Of a stretch of DNA of 53,025 nt, positions 7,796 through 17,128 are shown one piece after another. Positions within the stretch are counted from its first letter, which is position 1. Each line of letters opens with the position of its first letter. The position numbers were made by a program, and so were the translations under genes. The stretch is from an uncultured SAR86 cluster bacterium. Its GTDB lineage: Bacteria; Pseudomonadota; Gammaproteobacteria; Magnimaribacterales; AG-339-G14. The notes below the pieces were generated by a model, which had not been told where the DNA came from, did no database searches, and saw only the letters and a list, made by a program, of their open reading frames with translations. Location: the NCBI GenBank assembly GCA_902616715.1, contig CACMTR010000004.1, positions 64,028 to 117,052 of the forward strand. The letters run 5' to 3'.

Positions 7796-9886
7796 CTATT
7801 GAGCAGCAATTAAATTTTCTTTTTTGCCTATCCACCTGCGCATCAGAAGATCAACTAATTCAGAATTTCCTTCAAGCTCTTTAGCCAGTTCTTCTGATTT
7901 GTCCAAGAATTGAGCATCTCTTATAAGGTCCGCAATTTTTAATTCCATCCCTCCCGATTGTCTAGTTCCTAAAATTTCACCTGAGCCTCTTATTTTCATG
8001 TCTATTTCAGAGATTTTAAATCCGTCATTAGTTTCTTTCATCGCAGTCATTCTTGCTTCGGCAGTTTCTCCAAGGTTACCTTCATAAAGAAGTATGCAAT
8101 AGGCTTGCATGTCAGGACCTCTTCCCACTCTCCCTCTCAGTTGATGCAACTGAGATAGTCCAAGTCTTTCCGCATTTTCAATAATCATTAAACTAGCATT
8201 TGGAACATCCATACCTACTTCAATAACCGTAGTACAAACGAGCACGTCAATCTTTCCATTTCTGAACTCTTCTATAACCTTATCTTTTTGATTTTTTGGT
8301 AATTTGCTATGGACTAAACCAACTTTTAGATTTTTACTGTTTTCTTCTAACCATTTTTTTGATGATTCTGCGGTTTGAACATCCAAGTTCTCAGATTCTT
8401 CGATCATAGTGCATAACCAAAATGCCTGATTTCCATTTTCACATATAATTTCCAAACGTTCGATTAACTCGTCTCTTTTTTTATTTGACATAACCGAAGT
8501 AGAAACTGGATTTCTACCAGGAGGCATTTCGCTTATTTTTGAAACGCTTAGGTCTGCAAACATAGTCATTGCCAAGGTTCTTGGAATCGGAGTAGCAGTC
8601 ATGAAAAGCTGATGAGGCATTATGCCTTTTGCAGTTTTCTGAAGTATTTCAAACCTTTGCTTAACACCAAATCTTTGCTGTTCGTCTACAACTACCAAAG
8701 CTAGATCTTTTAAGGAAACTCTCTCTTGAAAAACAGAATGTGTGCCAATTAGGATCTTTGTTTTGCCAGTTACTAATCCCTTATTAATTTTTTCCCATTC
8801 GTTCTTTTTTGTTTTTCCAGTCAAAAGCGCTATGTTTATATCTTCATTTTTCATCCATAAAGAAAAATTTTTAAAATGTTGTTCCGCCAGAACTTCTGTC
8901 GGACAAAGTAAAACCGTTTGAAAATTATTTTTTGCTACAGACAACATTGCAGCGGCTGCCACCACAGTTTTCCCAGAACCAACATCTCCTTGGACGAGTC
9001 TCCTCATAGGTTTTGTTTGATTTAGATCTTCATTGATTTCGTCAATAACTGAGTCTTGAGAATTTGTTAAATTAAATGGGAGGTTTTTTTTAAAGTCTTC
9101 TAGGACGTCATTCGAAGTTTCCACTCTAGGACTCATCATTTTGTCTATACGGCTAGTAGAAATTTTCACACCAATGAGGTTGGTTAATAATTCTTCGACG
9201 ATTAATCTTTTTTGAGCAGGATGAGAGAAATTTTTTATTTTTAAAATTTCATCTTTTATAGATGGGCTATGAATGATCTGGAGAGACTTTCTTATTGAAA
9301 GGTTTGATACATTTTTTTTTGAAAAGGTTTCGTCAATTTTCTTTTCATACGAATTTTCGCTTGGCATTTCTCTAACGCAGTTTTTTATTATACTTCTGAG
9401 TCTATACTGAGTAATTTTGCTTGAACCGATTGAATAAATAGGCGTTAGAGTGTTATCTAACGGAGGCCTTTGATTAGAGCTAAATATTTTATAACTAGGA
9501 TGAAATATTTCTAATTTTCCTCCAGTATCTCTTACAATTCCATAGATTCTAACTTTTAAGCCTTTGACAAAGGCTTTAACCTGAGGAGTGGAGAAGAAAA
9601 AAAGACGAATTTGAATGAAACCAGTACCATCAGTGATTCTCGCAAAGAATGCTCTTCTTCCGGGATAATAGATTTTGCTTTCGATAATTTCGCCTTCAAT
9701 CTGATAAGCATTTCCAGGTTCTAAATCAATTATCTTTGTTATTTTTGTTCTATTTTCATAACTCTTAGGCAAGTAGAAGAGTGCGTCTTGTATAGTTTCT
9801 ATTCCTAATTTTTGTAGCTGCGTTTTAACTTTCGGACCAACGCCTTTAATGTTATCTATGGATTTATTTAATAAATATTCAGTCAC
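7796..9886 (-). CDS. recG: ATP-dependent DNA helicase RecG
   Basis: Superfamily 2 helicase of 696 residues that remodels stalled replication forks and branched recombination intermediates. Domains in order: N-terminal wedge with an OB-fold (about 1-230, including IKGVGPKVKTQLQKLGI), helicase domain 1 with Walker A QGDVGSGKT near 299-307 and DEQQRFGVKQR, then helicase domain 2 with VIEVGMDVPNAS and QLHQLRGRVGRG, and a RecG C-terminal wedge with EIDMKIRGSGEILGTRQSG. Full length. The start shares one base with the ridA stop (TAATG), as in the Pseudomonas spoT-ridA-recG order. Convergent with hppA. Confidence 0.97.
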   Translation of the reverse strand: MTEYLLNKSIDNIKGVGPKVKTQLQKLGIETIQDALFYLPKSYENRTKITKIIDLEPGNAYQIEGEIIESKIYYPGRRAFFARITDGTGFIQIRLFFFSTPQVKAFVKGLKVRIYGIVRDTGGKLEIFHPSYKIFSSNQRPPLDNTLTPIYSIGSSKITQYRLRSIIKNCVREMPSENSYEKKIDETFSKKNVSNLSIRKSLQIIHSPSIKDEILKIKNFSHPAQKRLIVEELLTNLIGVKISTSRIDKMMSPRVETSNDVLEDFKKNLPFNLTNSQDSVIDEINEDLNQTKPMRRLVQGDVGSGKTVVAAAAMLSVAKNNFQTVLLCPTEVLAEQHFKNFSLWMKNEDINIALLTGKTKKNEWEKINKGLVTGKTKILIGTHSVFQERVSLKDLALVVVDEQQRFGVKQRFEILQKTAKGIMPHQLFMTATPIPRTLAMTMFADLSVSKISEMPPGRNPVSTSVMSNKKRDELIERLEIICENGNQAFWLCTMIEESENLDVQTAESSKKWLEENSKNLKVGLVHSKLPKNQKDKVIEEFRNGKIDVLVCTTVIEVGMDVPNASLMIIENAERLGLSQLHQLRGRVGRGPDMQAYCILLYEGNLGETAEARMTAMKETNDGFKISEIDMKIRGSGEILGTRQSGGMELKIADLIRDAQFLDKSEELAKELEGNSELVDLLMRRWIGKKENLIAAQ

Positions 9887-10263
9887 TAAATCTTTACAGC
9901 AATAGTTTCTATTTCTACTAAACTATTTTTTGGCAACTTTGAAACTTCGTAAGCTGCTCTCGCCGGATAAGGTTTTTTAAATAGATCTGCCATGACTTCA
10001 TTGACTAATTCGAAATTATCTAAATCAACTAAAAGAATAGTCAACTTGACTACATTTTCAAAAGTTAGCTTTTCTTTTTTCAAAATGTTTTCTATATTTA
10101 AAAAAGTTTGTCTTATTTGATTTTCAATTCCTTCAACAAGGTTCATAGTTTTGGGGTCTAGAGGGATTTGTCCTGATATAAATAATAAACTTTCCGTTGC
10201 TATGGCCTGAGAATAAGTTCCTATGGCTTGAGGCGCATCGTCAGTCTTAATCTCTTTTTTCAT
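9886..10263 (-). CDS. ridA: RidA family enamine/imine deaminase
   Basis: 125-residue trimeric protein that hydrolyses reactive 2-aminoacrylate and related enamines made by PLP enzymes. Seen: APQAIGTYSQAI near 10-21, FISGQIPLDP near 28-37, and the substrate-carboxylate Arg in YPARAAYEV near 98-106 with the closing VEIETIAVKI. It takes the place of trmH between spoT and recG compared with E. coli, but matches the Pseudomonas arrangement. One base separates it from the spoT stop, so it is in the same transcript. Confidence 0.95.
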   Translation of the reverse strand: MKKEIKTDDAPQAIGTYSQAIATESLLFISGQIPLDPKTMNLVEGIENQIRQTFLNIENILKKEKLTFENVVKLTILLVDLDNFELVNEVMADLFKKPYPARAAYEVSKLPKNSLVEIETIAVKI

Positions 10264-10264
10264 T

Positions 10265-12400
10265 TTATTCTTGTGAGTCTTTATTTTGTAATCGAAAAAC
10301 GGACAACACCGGACTTAACCTTCTTAGCCTTCTCATAATTCTTGCAAGGTGATCTCTATCGGTAACGTTCATTACAATATGCATTTGAATGCTATTTCCT
10401 ATTGGCGCGTCTGTTTTAAAACTCTCTATATTAGCTTGGTAATTTGAAATCACTGTAGAGATTTCAGCTAGGAGCCCAGGTTTGTCCTCTGATAAAACCT
10501 TAATCTCAACGGCAAAATCACCTTCCACTTTTTCATCCCAATTTACTTGAGCACACAATGCTGGATCTTTTCTAATTGATCTAATGTTTTTACATCGTTC
10601 AGTATGAATTACTATTCCTTTTGTGTTTGAAAAGTGAGCAATGATGTTGTCTCCAGGTATAGGTCTGCAACAAGTAGCATAAGAAATTACTAAACCTTCC
10701 GAGCCACTAATTTGGATATTTGATAGTTCAATTAGATCAGATTGATCGAAGTCTAAAAATTGAATTATTTGATGAGCCACAACCAAACTCGATCTTTTTC
10801 CAGAGCCAATTTCTTCTAATAATTCTCTGACACTTTTTACATTTATGGAAGCAAGAAGCTTGTCCATTCTATTTTTTGGTATATTTCTTAATTTTATTTC
10901 ATGGGGTGCTAATGCTTGCTCAAGTATAGATTTTCCGAATTTTCTTGCTTTGGATAGCTTTAAATCTTTTAAGTTATTTCTTATCGAGCTTCTAGCTCTT
11001 GAAGTCCTTACAAACTCTAACCACGAAGAATTAGCCTGAGGGACATTATCTGTAATGATGCTAATTGTTTGCCCACTTTCGAGAGGAACATTAATTGGAG
11101 CTAAATTTTTATTAATTCTGCAACCTCGACAATGAATTCCAATATCCGAGTGAACTGCAAAAGCAAAGTCTATAGGAGTTGATCCTTTAGGAAGTTCGAT
11201 TATGTCTCCTTTTGGTGTGAATACATATATTTCGTTTGGTACAAGACCTGTTTTAACTATTTCGATGAAATCTTGCGGATCATCTACATTTTTTTTAACT
11301 TCCATAAGTGTGTTAACCCATCTCTTTGCTCGAACTTGTGCAGGATTTTCTTTATTGCCTGTTTTATAAATCCAATGTGCAGCAATTCCATATTCTGCAA
11401 GCTCATCCATTTCGTTTGTTCTAATTTGTACTTCTATAGGTAAGCCATCAAAGGTAATAATTCCTGTGTGAATCGATTGATAAGAGTTGGATTTTGGAAT
11501 AGCGATATAATCTTTGAATCTGCCTTCTATTGGTTTAAATGAATTGTGCAAGATACCTAGAGCTTTATAACAGTCCATTACAGAATTTGTTGTAATTTTA
11601 AAAGCATAGACGTCTAAGACTTGATCCAAACTTTTTGTTTGAGTTTTCATTTTTTTAAATATCCCATAAAGATGCTTAATCCTTCCATTAACTTGACTGT
11701 TAAGTTCGTATTCATTTAATTTTTCTTTTATTGAACTTTCTATTTTGTTTAAGATCTTTTTTCTTCCTTTGGTATTTTTTTTGATGGCATTTTTTAGCAC
11801 TTTATTTTTATAAGGGTGTATAACTTCAAATGCTAAGTCTTCTAATTCTCTATAAAATTGATGCATGCCTAATCTATGGGCAATAGGTGCATAGATTTCT
11901 AAAGTTTCCGTTGCAATTCTTTTTTGTTTATCTTTATTTAAATATTTAAGCGTTCGCATATTGTGTAGTCTGTCTGCCAGTTTCAATACAATTACTCGAA
12001 TATCCTTGGACATCGCTAAAAGCATTTTCTGAAAATTTTCAGCTTGTTCTTCTTGTTTTGAAGTAAGGGATATTTTGTCGAGTTTGCTTACTCCATCTAC
12101 TAAATTAGCTACATCAACATTAAATTCGTTTTTTAGATATGACTTAGGAATACCAGAATCCTCAATCACATCATGAAGAATAGCAGCGGTAAGACAATCT
12201 CCATCCATTTTAAAATCTGCTAAGATTTTTGCTACGGCAATTGGATGAGAAACATAGGGATCTCCGCTGGACCTAAATTGTCCCGAATGAGCATTTGAAG
12301 CATAGAAAAAAGCCTTTTTGACTTGTTCCAGTTGCTTATCGTCTAAATACTCGCTTAAGCTTGAAGATAACTTGGAAATTGATTTAGTTTCTGCTGTCAT
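10265..12400 (-). CDS. spoT: Bifunctional (p)ppGpp synthetase/hydrolase SpoT
   Basis: 711-residue stringent-response enzyme. Order: HD hydrolase with SHPIAVAKIL at 51-60 and HDVIED at 76-81; synthetase with NGRIKHLYGIFKKM near 237-250, LDVYAFKI, DYIAIPKSNSYQS and the catalytic EVQIRT; TGS domain starting VFTPKGDIIELPKGSTPIDFA; a zinc-finger-like/CC region YATCCRPIPGD; and a C-terminal ACT domain (about 635-705). Both HD and synthetase key residues are intact, so it is likely to make and degrade (p)ppGpp. Position after gmk-rpoZ is conserved in Gammaproteobacteria. Separated from rpoZ by 45 bases. Confidence 0.96.
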   Translation of the reverse strand: MTAETKSISKLSSSLSEYLDDKQLEQVKKAFFYASNAHSGQFRSSGDPYVSHPIAVAKILADFKMDGDCLTAAILHDVIEDSGIPKSYLKNEFNVDVANLVDGVSKLDKISLTSKQEEQAENFQKMLLAMSKDIRVIVLKLADRLHNMRTLKYLNKDKQKRIATETLEIYAPIAHRLGMHQFYRELEDLAFEVIHPYKNKVLKNAIKKNTKGRKKILNKIESSIKEKLNEYELNSQVNGRIKHLYGIFKKMKTQTKSLDQVLDVYAFKITTNSVMDCYKALGILHNSFKPIEGRFKDYIAIPKSNSYQSIHTGIITFDGLPIEVQIRTNEMDELAEYGIAAHWIYKTGNKENPAQVRAKRWVNTLMEVKKNVDDPQDFIEIVKTGLVPNEIYVFTPKGDIIELPKGSTPIDFAFAVHSDIGIHCRGCRINKNLAPINVPLESGQTISIITDNVPQANSSWLEFVRTSRARSSIRNNLKDLKLSKARKFGKSILEQALAPHEIKLRNIPKNRMDKLLASINVKSVRELLEEIGSGKRSSLVVAHQIIQFLDFDQSDLIELSNIQISGSEGLVISYATCCRPIPGDNIIAHFSNTKGIVIHTERCKNIRSIRKDPALCAQVNWDEKVEGDFAVEIKVLSEDKPGLLAEISTVISNYQANIESFKTDAPIGNSIQMHIVMNVTDRDHLARIMRRLRRLSPVLSVFRLQNKDSQE

Positions 12401-12445
12401 ACAGAAAGTTTAGCAAATTTATTTAATTTTCTGACTATTCGGTAA

Positions 12446-12703
12446 CTAGTCTTCGTCAGATTGGAGTTGTTCTGAAAATTCCTCTTCCAACGCATCAAAA
12501 TTGAAACTGTCAATGTTTTCTACCGTAACGTTTCCAGCCGCAATTTCTCTCAACGCAATTACAGTAGGTTTATCATCATCTGGTTCAACAGTAGGCTCTC
12601 TGCCGTCAACCGCGAGCTGCTTAACTCTTTTAGCAGCAAGTTTTACCATTTCATATCGATTTGGTATTTGCTTCAGACAATCTTCAACTGTAATTCTAGC
12701 CAT
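12446..12703 (-). CDS. rpoZ: RNA polymerase omega subunit
   Basis: 85-residue subunit that helps assemble beta-prime in RNA polymerase and forms part of a ppGpp site in E. coli. Seen: the conserved start [30 protein letters not shown] and [16 protein letters not shown]. The acidic tail ends in EQLQSDED. It lies between gmk and spoT as in most Gammaproteobacteria, 32 bases after gmk. Confidence 0.97.
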   Translation of the reverse strand: MARITVEDCLKQIPNRYEMVKLAAKRVKQLAVDGREPTVEPDDDKPTVIALREIAAGNVTVENIDSFNFDALEEEFSEQLQSDED

Positions 12704-12735
12704 AAGGAAAATGGATTCTACTTAAAATAATTAGT

Positions 12736-13359
12736 TTAATCTAGTAAGTTTTTTAAAAGTTTTTCAGAAACTCTAGTTTTAAAATCTTGTTTAGATGTTT
12801 TTTTTAAAATTATAGTTTTTAAATCCGTTAAGGCATTTTCAAAGTCATCGTTAAGCACTAAATAATCATAAAATGGGTATTTTGATATTTCTTCTTTAGC
12901 AGCTGATAAGCGCATAGTTATTGACTCTTCTGATTCCGTGCCTCTTTTTTCAAGTCTATTTCTGAGAATATTATAGGAAGGCGGTATTAGAAAAATATTC
13001 TTTACTGAGTTAAATTGCTCCTTGATATTAAACGCGCCTTGCCAGTCTAGTTCCAATAAAAGATCTCTTGTTTTTAATAATTCTTCAGTTATTTTTTTAT
13101 CTGTTCCATAAAAATTTTTGAAAACTTCTGCGGATTCTAAGAAATCGTTATTCTTAAGTTTTTTTTTGAATTCATCTGAGTTAACGAAATAATAATTTTT
13201 CCCATTTTTTTCATTAGATCGCTTTCTCCTTGTTGTAAAGGAGATTGATAAACTTAACCCTTTTGCATAAGGGTCAGACAAAAGAGCTTCAATTAGACTA
13301 GACTTGCCTCCTCCAGAAGGACTAGATATTACAAAAAGATTATTTAAGTTTTTATCCAT
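12736..13359 (-). CDS. gmk: Guanylate kinase
   Basis: Phosphorylates GMP to GDP with ATP. 207 residues from the chosen start, the same length as the E. coli enzyme. P-loop SSPSGGGKSS near 12-21, followed by SISFTTRRKR (GMP binding), DFLESAEVFKNFYGT, LLELDWQGA and the RGTESEESITMRL lid segment. A longer reading from 13392 would add 11 residues and overlap the start of the divergent pyrE gene, so the internal ATG at 13359 is preferred; no strong SD decides it. First gene of gmk-rpoZ-spoT-ridA-recG. Confidence 0.94.
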   Translation of the reverse strand: MDKNLNNLFVISSPSGGGKSSLIEALLSDPYAKGLSLSISFTTRRKRSNEKNGKNYYFVNSDEFKKKLKNNDFLESAEVFKNFYGTDKKITEELLKTRDLLLELDWQGAFNIKEQFNSVKNIFLIPPSYNILRNRLEKRGTESEESITMRLSAAKEEISKYPFYDYLVLNDDFENALTDLKTIILKKTSKQDFKTRVSEKLLKNLLD

Positions 13360-13386
13360 TAAGAAAGTGTCTAGAATACCAAATAT

Positions 13387-13950
13387 ATGCAATCTTTTTT
13401 AGAAAAAGCTGAAGAACTTAATGCTCTAAAATTTGGGGATTTCACTCTAAAATCTGGCATAAAAAGTAAGTACTTTTTTGATATTTCTAAATTCTTTGAT
13501 AATAATTCCTTGTCCATCCTATCCAAGCATTATGTAGAATTAATTCTAGAAAACAATTTAGATTTTAATTGTATGTTTGGACCTGCTTATAAGGGAATTC
13601 CAATTGCTGCTGCTGTGGGCATGGAATATTTTAATAAAACTGGAAGGCAAATAAGCTTAGCTTTTGATAGAAAAGAACAAAAACTTCATGGAGAAGGCGG
13701 AGAGTTCATTGGAAATTTAGAAGGAAAACAAGTTTTAATAATTGATGATGTTTTAACCGCGGGAACTGCAATTAAAGGAACCGTAGATTATTTAGAAAAA
13801 AATAATGCAACTTTAGCAGCAGCATTAGTTGCATTCGATCGAGAAGAAAAAAATGAAGCTGGAAATTTATATAAATCATTGTTAATAGAAGAAGGGATTA
13901 AAATTTTTTCAATTGCTAAATTTTCTGATTTGAGCCTAAAAAATGTTTAG
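13387..13950 (+). CDS. pyrE: Orotate phosphoribosyltransferase
   Basis: Makes orotidine 5'-phosphate from orotate and PRPP in pyrimidine synthesis. 187 residues; E. coli PyrE is about 213, so this one is somewhat short. Seen: FTLKSGIKSKYFFD near 19-32, GPAYKGIPIA near 60-69, the flexible loop AFDRKEQKLHGEGG and the PRPP-binding motif VLIIDDVLTAGTA near 116-128. Divergent from gmk with only about 27 bases between the two starts. Its end overlaps ribE by 8 bases. Confidence 0.95.
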   Translation: MQSFLEKAEELNALKFGDFTLKSGIKSKYFFDISKFFDNNSLSILSKHYVELILENNLDFNCMFGPAYKGIPIAAAVGMEYFNKTGRQISLAFDRKEQKLHGEGGEFIGNLEGKQVLIIDDVLTAGTAIKGTVDYLEKNNATLAAALVAFDREEKNEAGNLYKSLLIEEGIKIFSIAKFSDLSLKNV

Positions 13951-14536
13951 TGGGATAGTCCAAGAATATTCAAAATCTATTTTGAAAGAAATAAAACCTT
14001 ATGGTTTAAGTTTATCTATAAAAGTTACAAAAAAATTTACTAAAGGCCTTAAAAAAGGTGACAGCGTTGCTGTAAATGGGGTTTGCCTAACGGTAAAAAA
14101 ATTTAAACCTGAACAAATATATTTTGATGTAATTCACGAATCATTAAAACTAACAAATTTAAATAATTTAGACTCGAAAGCTCCAGCTAATTTAGAAAGA
14201 TCATTGAGGCTTGGTGAAGAAATAGGTGGCCATCTAGTTTCTGGGCATATTCATACTAAGGCAAAGGTTCTAAGTTTTGAAAAGGGTAAAGAAAACCTTC
14301 TAAAAGTTCAACTTCCTAATTCGATCTCTAACTATATTTTGAAAAAGGGTTACGTAGCAATTAATGGAATAAGTCTTACAGTTGTTAAAGTAAATAGTAA
14401 ATCTTTTTTAACTTCAATAATTCCTGAAACTCTTCAAAATACCAATCTAAAGTTTATTGAAGAAGGTACAATTGTAAATATAGAAGCTGATCAACAGACA
14501 GTAACGATCGTAGAAACTTTAAAAAAATTAAGATAA
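13943..14536 (+). CDS. ribE: Riboflavin synthase alpha subunit
   Basis: Dismutates two molecules of 6,7-dimethyl-8-ribityllumazine to riboflavin. 197 residues forming two repeated lumazine-binding barrels. Seen: the start MFSGIVQE, first repeat VAVNGVCLTV near 42-51, GHLVSGHIH near 96-104, and the second-repeat counterpart VAINGISLTVV. Named ribE here for the alpha synthase (ribC in E. coli usage). It overlaps pyrE by 8 bases and is convergent with yqeY, with stop codons overlapping by nine bases. No FMN riboswitch is visible because there is no leader. Confidence 0.95.
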   Translation: MFSGIVQEYSKSILKEIKPYGLSLSIKVTKKFTKGLKKGDSVAVNGVCLTVKKFKPEQIYFDVIHESLKLTNLNNLDSKAPANLERSLRLGEEIGGHLVSGHIHTKAKVLSFEKGKENLLKVQLPNSISNYILKKGYVAINGISLTVVKVNSKSFLTSIIPETLQNTNLKFIEEGTIVNIEADQQTVTIVETLKKLR

Positions 14537-14977
14537 GAGTTTTTTAACTAAACCGCTTGCAATACCAGCGTCTGCTTTGCCAGTAATTTTTGGTTTTAAT
14601 ATACCCATTACTTTGCCCATATCTTTTATTGATTCAGCATTAATTTCTTTAATAACTTCATTAATTAATACTGATAATTCTTCTTCGGATAGTTGCTCAG
14701 GAAGATAATTTTGGATTATTTCAATTTCATCCTTTTCCTTTTGTGCAAGTTCCATTCGGTTCGCGGTTTCAAATTGAGAAATTGAATCCTTTCTTTGTTT
14801 AATCATTTTTGTAAGAATTTCTAATGCTTCATTATCAGTTAAAGCTTTTGCTTTGTTCTTTTCTTCTAACTTTAAAGCCGAAACTATTAACCTGAGTGTA
14901 GAGGCTCTAAATTTTTCACCAGACTTGAGGGCAGTTTTTACTTCTTCTTGAATAGAAGATAACAAAGCGTCGGACAT
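14528..14977 (-). CDS. yqeY: GatB/YqeY domain protein
   Basis: 149-residue protein homologous to the tRNA-binding C-terminal domain of GatB. Its molecular role is unsettled; it is often linked to tRNA or translation genes. Seen: KTALKSGEKFRASTLRLI near 14-31, LTKMIKQRKDSISQFE near 69-84, IIQNYLPEQLSEEEL near 105-119 and DMGKVMGILKPKITGKADA near 118-140. Six bases downstream of rpsU, matching the common rpsU-yqeY pairing. Confidence 0.93.
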   Translation of the reverse strand: MSDALLSSIQEEVKTALKSGEKFRASTLRLIVSALKLEEKNKAKALTDNEALEILTKMIKQRKDSISQFETANRMELAQKEKDEIEIIQNYLPEQLSEEELSVLINEVIKEINAESIKDMGKVMGILKPKITGKADAGIASGLVKKLLS

Positions 14978-14983
14978 GAATTT

Positions 14984-15202
14984 TTAGAAACGAGCTCTAA
15001 GAGGCGGCATAGTTCCCATTTTCCTTCTCTTTGACGCTCTCTTAACAGCTGCAGCAGCTTTTCTCTTTCTAACAGATGTGGGTTTTTCGTAAAATTCTCT
15101 TTTTCTTACTTCAGCAATTACACCAGCTTTATCACAGGACCTTTTAAAACGTCTCAGTCCGGCATCAAAAGACTCTGTATCTTTAAGTTTTATTATTGGC
15201 AT
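14984..15202 (-). CDS. rpsU: 30S ribosomal protein S21
   Basis: 72-residue basic protein of the 30S subunit platform, near the anti-Shine-Dalgarno end of 16S rRNA. Seen: [36 protein letters not shown] and a Lys/Arg-rich C-terminus. A longer reading from 15247 would add 15 residues not found in the family, and [12 protein letters not shown] is the normal N-terminus, so 15202 is chosen. No SD sequence precedes this ATG. Divergent from tsaD, a classical gammaproteobacterial arrangement. Confidence 0.96.
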   Translation of the reverse strand: MPIIKLKDTESFDAGLRRFKRSCDKAGVIAEVRKREFYEKPTSVRKRKAAAAVKRASKRRKMGTMPPLRARF

Positions 15203-15286
15203 ATCGTTTAGGTTCGCAATTCTATCTATCAAATTGTAATAATGCAAAATATTTGGATGATGTTTTTGATCTGTTATGATTGAAAA
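15203..15286. promoter_or_regulatory. Divergent promoter region rpsU / tsaD
   Basis: These 84 bases separate rpsU (minus) from tsaD (plus). A TATGAT hexamer lies a few bases upstream of the tsaD ATG; it would give a very short or absent leader if used as a -10. Matching -35 elements are weak, so promoter positions are uncertain. Confidence 0.35.
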
Positions 15287-16309
15287 ATGCTTGTGTTAGG
15301 GATTGAAACTTCTTGTGATGAGACTGGAGTCGCTTTGTATGACGGCACTAACAATAAAATTATATTTGAATGTTTGTTTAGCCAAGCGGACAAACATTCT
15401 TTGTATGGCGGTGTCGTTCCGGAATTAGCCGCAAGAGACCACGTGAACAAGTTTTTACCTCTTCTAAAAAAAGGCTTGAGTGACTCGGGATGTTGTTTGA
15501 AAGAAATTGACGCTATATCCTATACTAAAGGTCCTGGCTTAAGAGGGCCGCTAATGGTTGGAGCTTCATTTGCAAAGTCTCTTGGATTTGCTTTAAACAA
15601 ACCTGTGATACCTGTGCATCATATGGAAGCTCACTTATTGATGGCTAAATACGATGCTCCTAATTTGATTTATCCTTTTCTAACTTTGTTAGTTTCTGGT
15701 GGTCATACCATCTTGGCTAAAGTTGATAAATCTGGATCATATAAAATTTTAGGTCAAACAATAGATGATGCTGTTGGAGAGGCGTTTGATAAAACTGCAA
15801 AAATGTTAGGGTTAAAATATCCAGGTGGACCAGAGATTGAAAAAAGATCCTTACAAGGTAAAAGTGAGAACTACAGTTTCCCAAGACCAATAATTAATTC
15901 TGACGATTATAATTTTAGCTTTAGCGGTTTGAAAACATCTGTTTTATATAAAATAAATTCATTGAAAAAAGAAAGAGAACTTTCTGAGGAATTAATTTCA
16001 AATATCTGCTTAGAATTTCAAAATGCAGTAATCGACTGCCTACTATATAAAACAAGAAAGGCTTTAAAAGATTTTCGTCTTAATCAAGTGGTTCTTTCAG
16101 GAGGAGTTGCAGCAAATAAAGAATTAAGAAGAAGATTCTCAGAAGAGTTAGGGGAGGGATGTTCTACAATCTATCCCGACTTCTCTCACTGTACTGATAA
16201 TGGGACGATGATTGCTTTTGCAGGTTACGAAAAACTTAACTATTTTAAAGAAGATAATAAGATTTTTGTAAATCCAAGATGGAGCTTGGAGGAGATAGCA
16301 AATGGATAA
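15287..16309 (+). CDS. tsaD: tRNA t6A37 threonylcarbamoyltransferase TsaD
   Basis: Transfers threonylcarbamoyl to A37 of ANN-decoding tRNAs together with TsaB and TsaE. 340 residues with an ASKHA fold. Seen: [15 protein letters not shown] near 5-19, VPELAARDH near 44-52, the metal ligands in VHHMEAHLL near 108-116, LVSGGHT near 135-141, and the late [11 protein letters not shown] and [10 protein letters not shown] motifs. Divergent from rpsU as in E. coli and Pseudomonas. Its end overlaps folB by eight bases. Confidence 0.97.
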   Translation: MLVLGIETSCDETGVALYDGTNNKIIFECLFSQADKHSLYGGVVPELAARDHVNKFLPLLKKGLSDSGCCLKEIDAISYTKGPGLRGPLMVGASFAKSLGFALNKPVIPVHHMEAHLLMAKYDAPNLIYPFLTLLVSGGHTILAKVDKSGSYKILGQTIDDAVGEAFDKTAKMLGLKYPGGPEIEKRSLQGKSENYSFPRPIINSDDYNFSFSGLKTSVLYKINSLKKERELSEELISNICLEFQNAVIDCLLYKTRKALKDFRLNQVVLSGGVAANKELRRRFSEELGEGCSTIYPDFSHCTDNGTMIAFAGYEKLNYFKEDNKIFVNPRWSLEEIANG

Positions 16310-16655
16310 AGTATTTATCAAAGATTTAGAAGTAGAAACAATAATTGGAATTTTTGGCTGGGAACGCGAAGTCAAACAGAAAGTTAGAATTAGCATGGAA
16401 ATGAGTTTTGATATATCAAAGGCTGGGAAATCAGATGAAATTAATGATGCATTAGATTACAAAAAAATAGGTAAATCGGTGGTAAATTTGGTTTCAAAAT
16501 CTTCTTTCTTCTTAGTAGAAAAAATGGCAGAAGAAATAGCTAAATTAGTTCTTAAAAATAAAAATATAGCTGAATTAAGATTGCGTGTCGAAAAGCCAGG
16601 AGCATTAAGAGGCTCAAAGTCAGTTGGGGTTGAAATTTTAAGATGTCAAAAATGA
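16302..16655 (+). CDS. folB: Dihydroneopterin aldolase
   Basis: Cleaves dihydroneopterin to 6-hydroxymethyl-dihydropterin in folate synthesis. 117 residues. Seen: IIGIFGWEREVKQKV near 14-28 with the active-site Glu region, LDYKKIGK near 49-56, LVEKMAEEIA near 69-78 and the catalytic Lys in RVEKPGALRG near 95-104. Sits between tsaD and folK; plsY, which lies between tsaD and folB in many relatives, is missing here. Confidence 0.95.
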   Translation: MDKVFIKDLEVETIIGIFGWEREVKQKVRISMEMSFDISKAGKSDEINDALDYKKIGKSVVNLVSKSSFFLVEKMAEEIAKLVLKNKNIAELRLRVEKPGALRGSKSVGVEILRCQK

Positions 16656-17128
16656 TAGAAATATCAATAAGTTTGGGAAGTAATATTGATCCTAAAACTA
16701 ACCTCATTAAAGCAAACGAATTAATTAAAGAAAAATTTAAATTTTTAAATTCTTCGCATGTTTACTCTAGCAAATCAGCAGGATTTGTAGGAGATGATTT
16801 TCTTAATCAAGTCACTGTTTGTTTAACAGATCTTAAATTTGACAAAGTAATTTCTACATTAAAGGCAATAGAATCGACTATGGGAAGAAAAAAAGAAAAA
16901 GAGAAATTCTCTGATAGATTAATTGATTTAGATCTTTTAACTTATGGTAACGAAATTATTGAGAATCCAGATAAAGAAGTACCTCACAAAGACATAGAAA
17001 AGTATTCGTTTGTTTTAGTTCCTTTAGCAGAAGTAATGCCAAATAATATTCATCCAAAATTAGGAATAGCTTTTATAGACTTATTAGAAACCAAAAATTT
17101 TAAATCTGAAGTTACAAAAGTATATTAA
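16643..17128 (+). CDS. folK: 2-amino-4-hydroxy-6-hydroxymethyldihydropteridine pyrophosphokinase
   Basis: Transfers pyrophosphate from ATP to 6-hydroxymethyl-dihydropterin, the step after FolB. 161 residues. Seen: ISLGSNIDPKTNL near 8-20, FVGDDFLNQV near 48-57, GRKKEKEKFSDRLIDLDLLTYG near 84-105 (with the DxD metal ligands) and PHKDIEKYSFVLVPLAEV near 112-129. Two starts are possible: 16643, or the ATG at 16652 that forms an ATGA overlap with the folB stop; neither has an SD. The stop overlaps that of the convergent MFS gene by four bases. Confidence 0.95.
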   Translation: MSKMIEISISLGSNIDPKTNLIKANELIKEKFKFLNSSHVYSSKSAGFVGDDFLNQVTVCLTDLKFDKVISTLKAIESTMGRKKEKEKFSDRLIDLDLLTYGNEIIENPDKEVPHKDIEKYSFVLVPLAEVMPNNIHPKLGIAFIDLLETKNFKSEVTKVY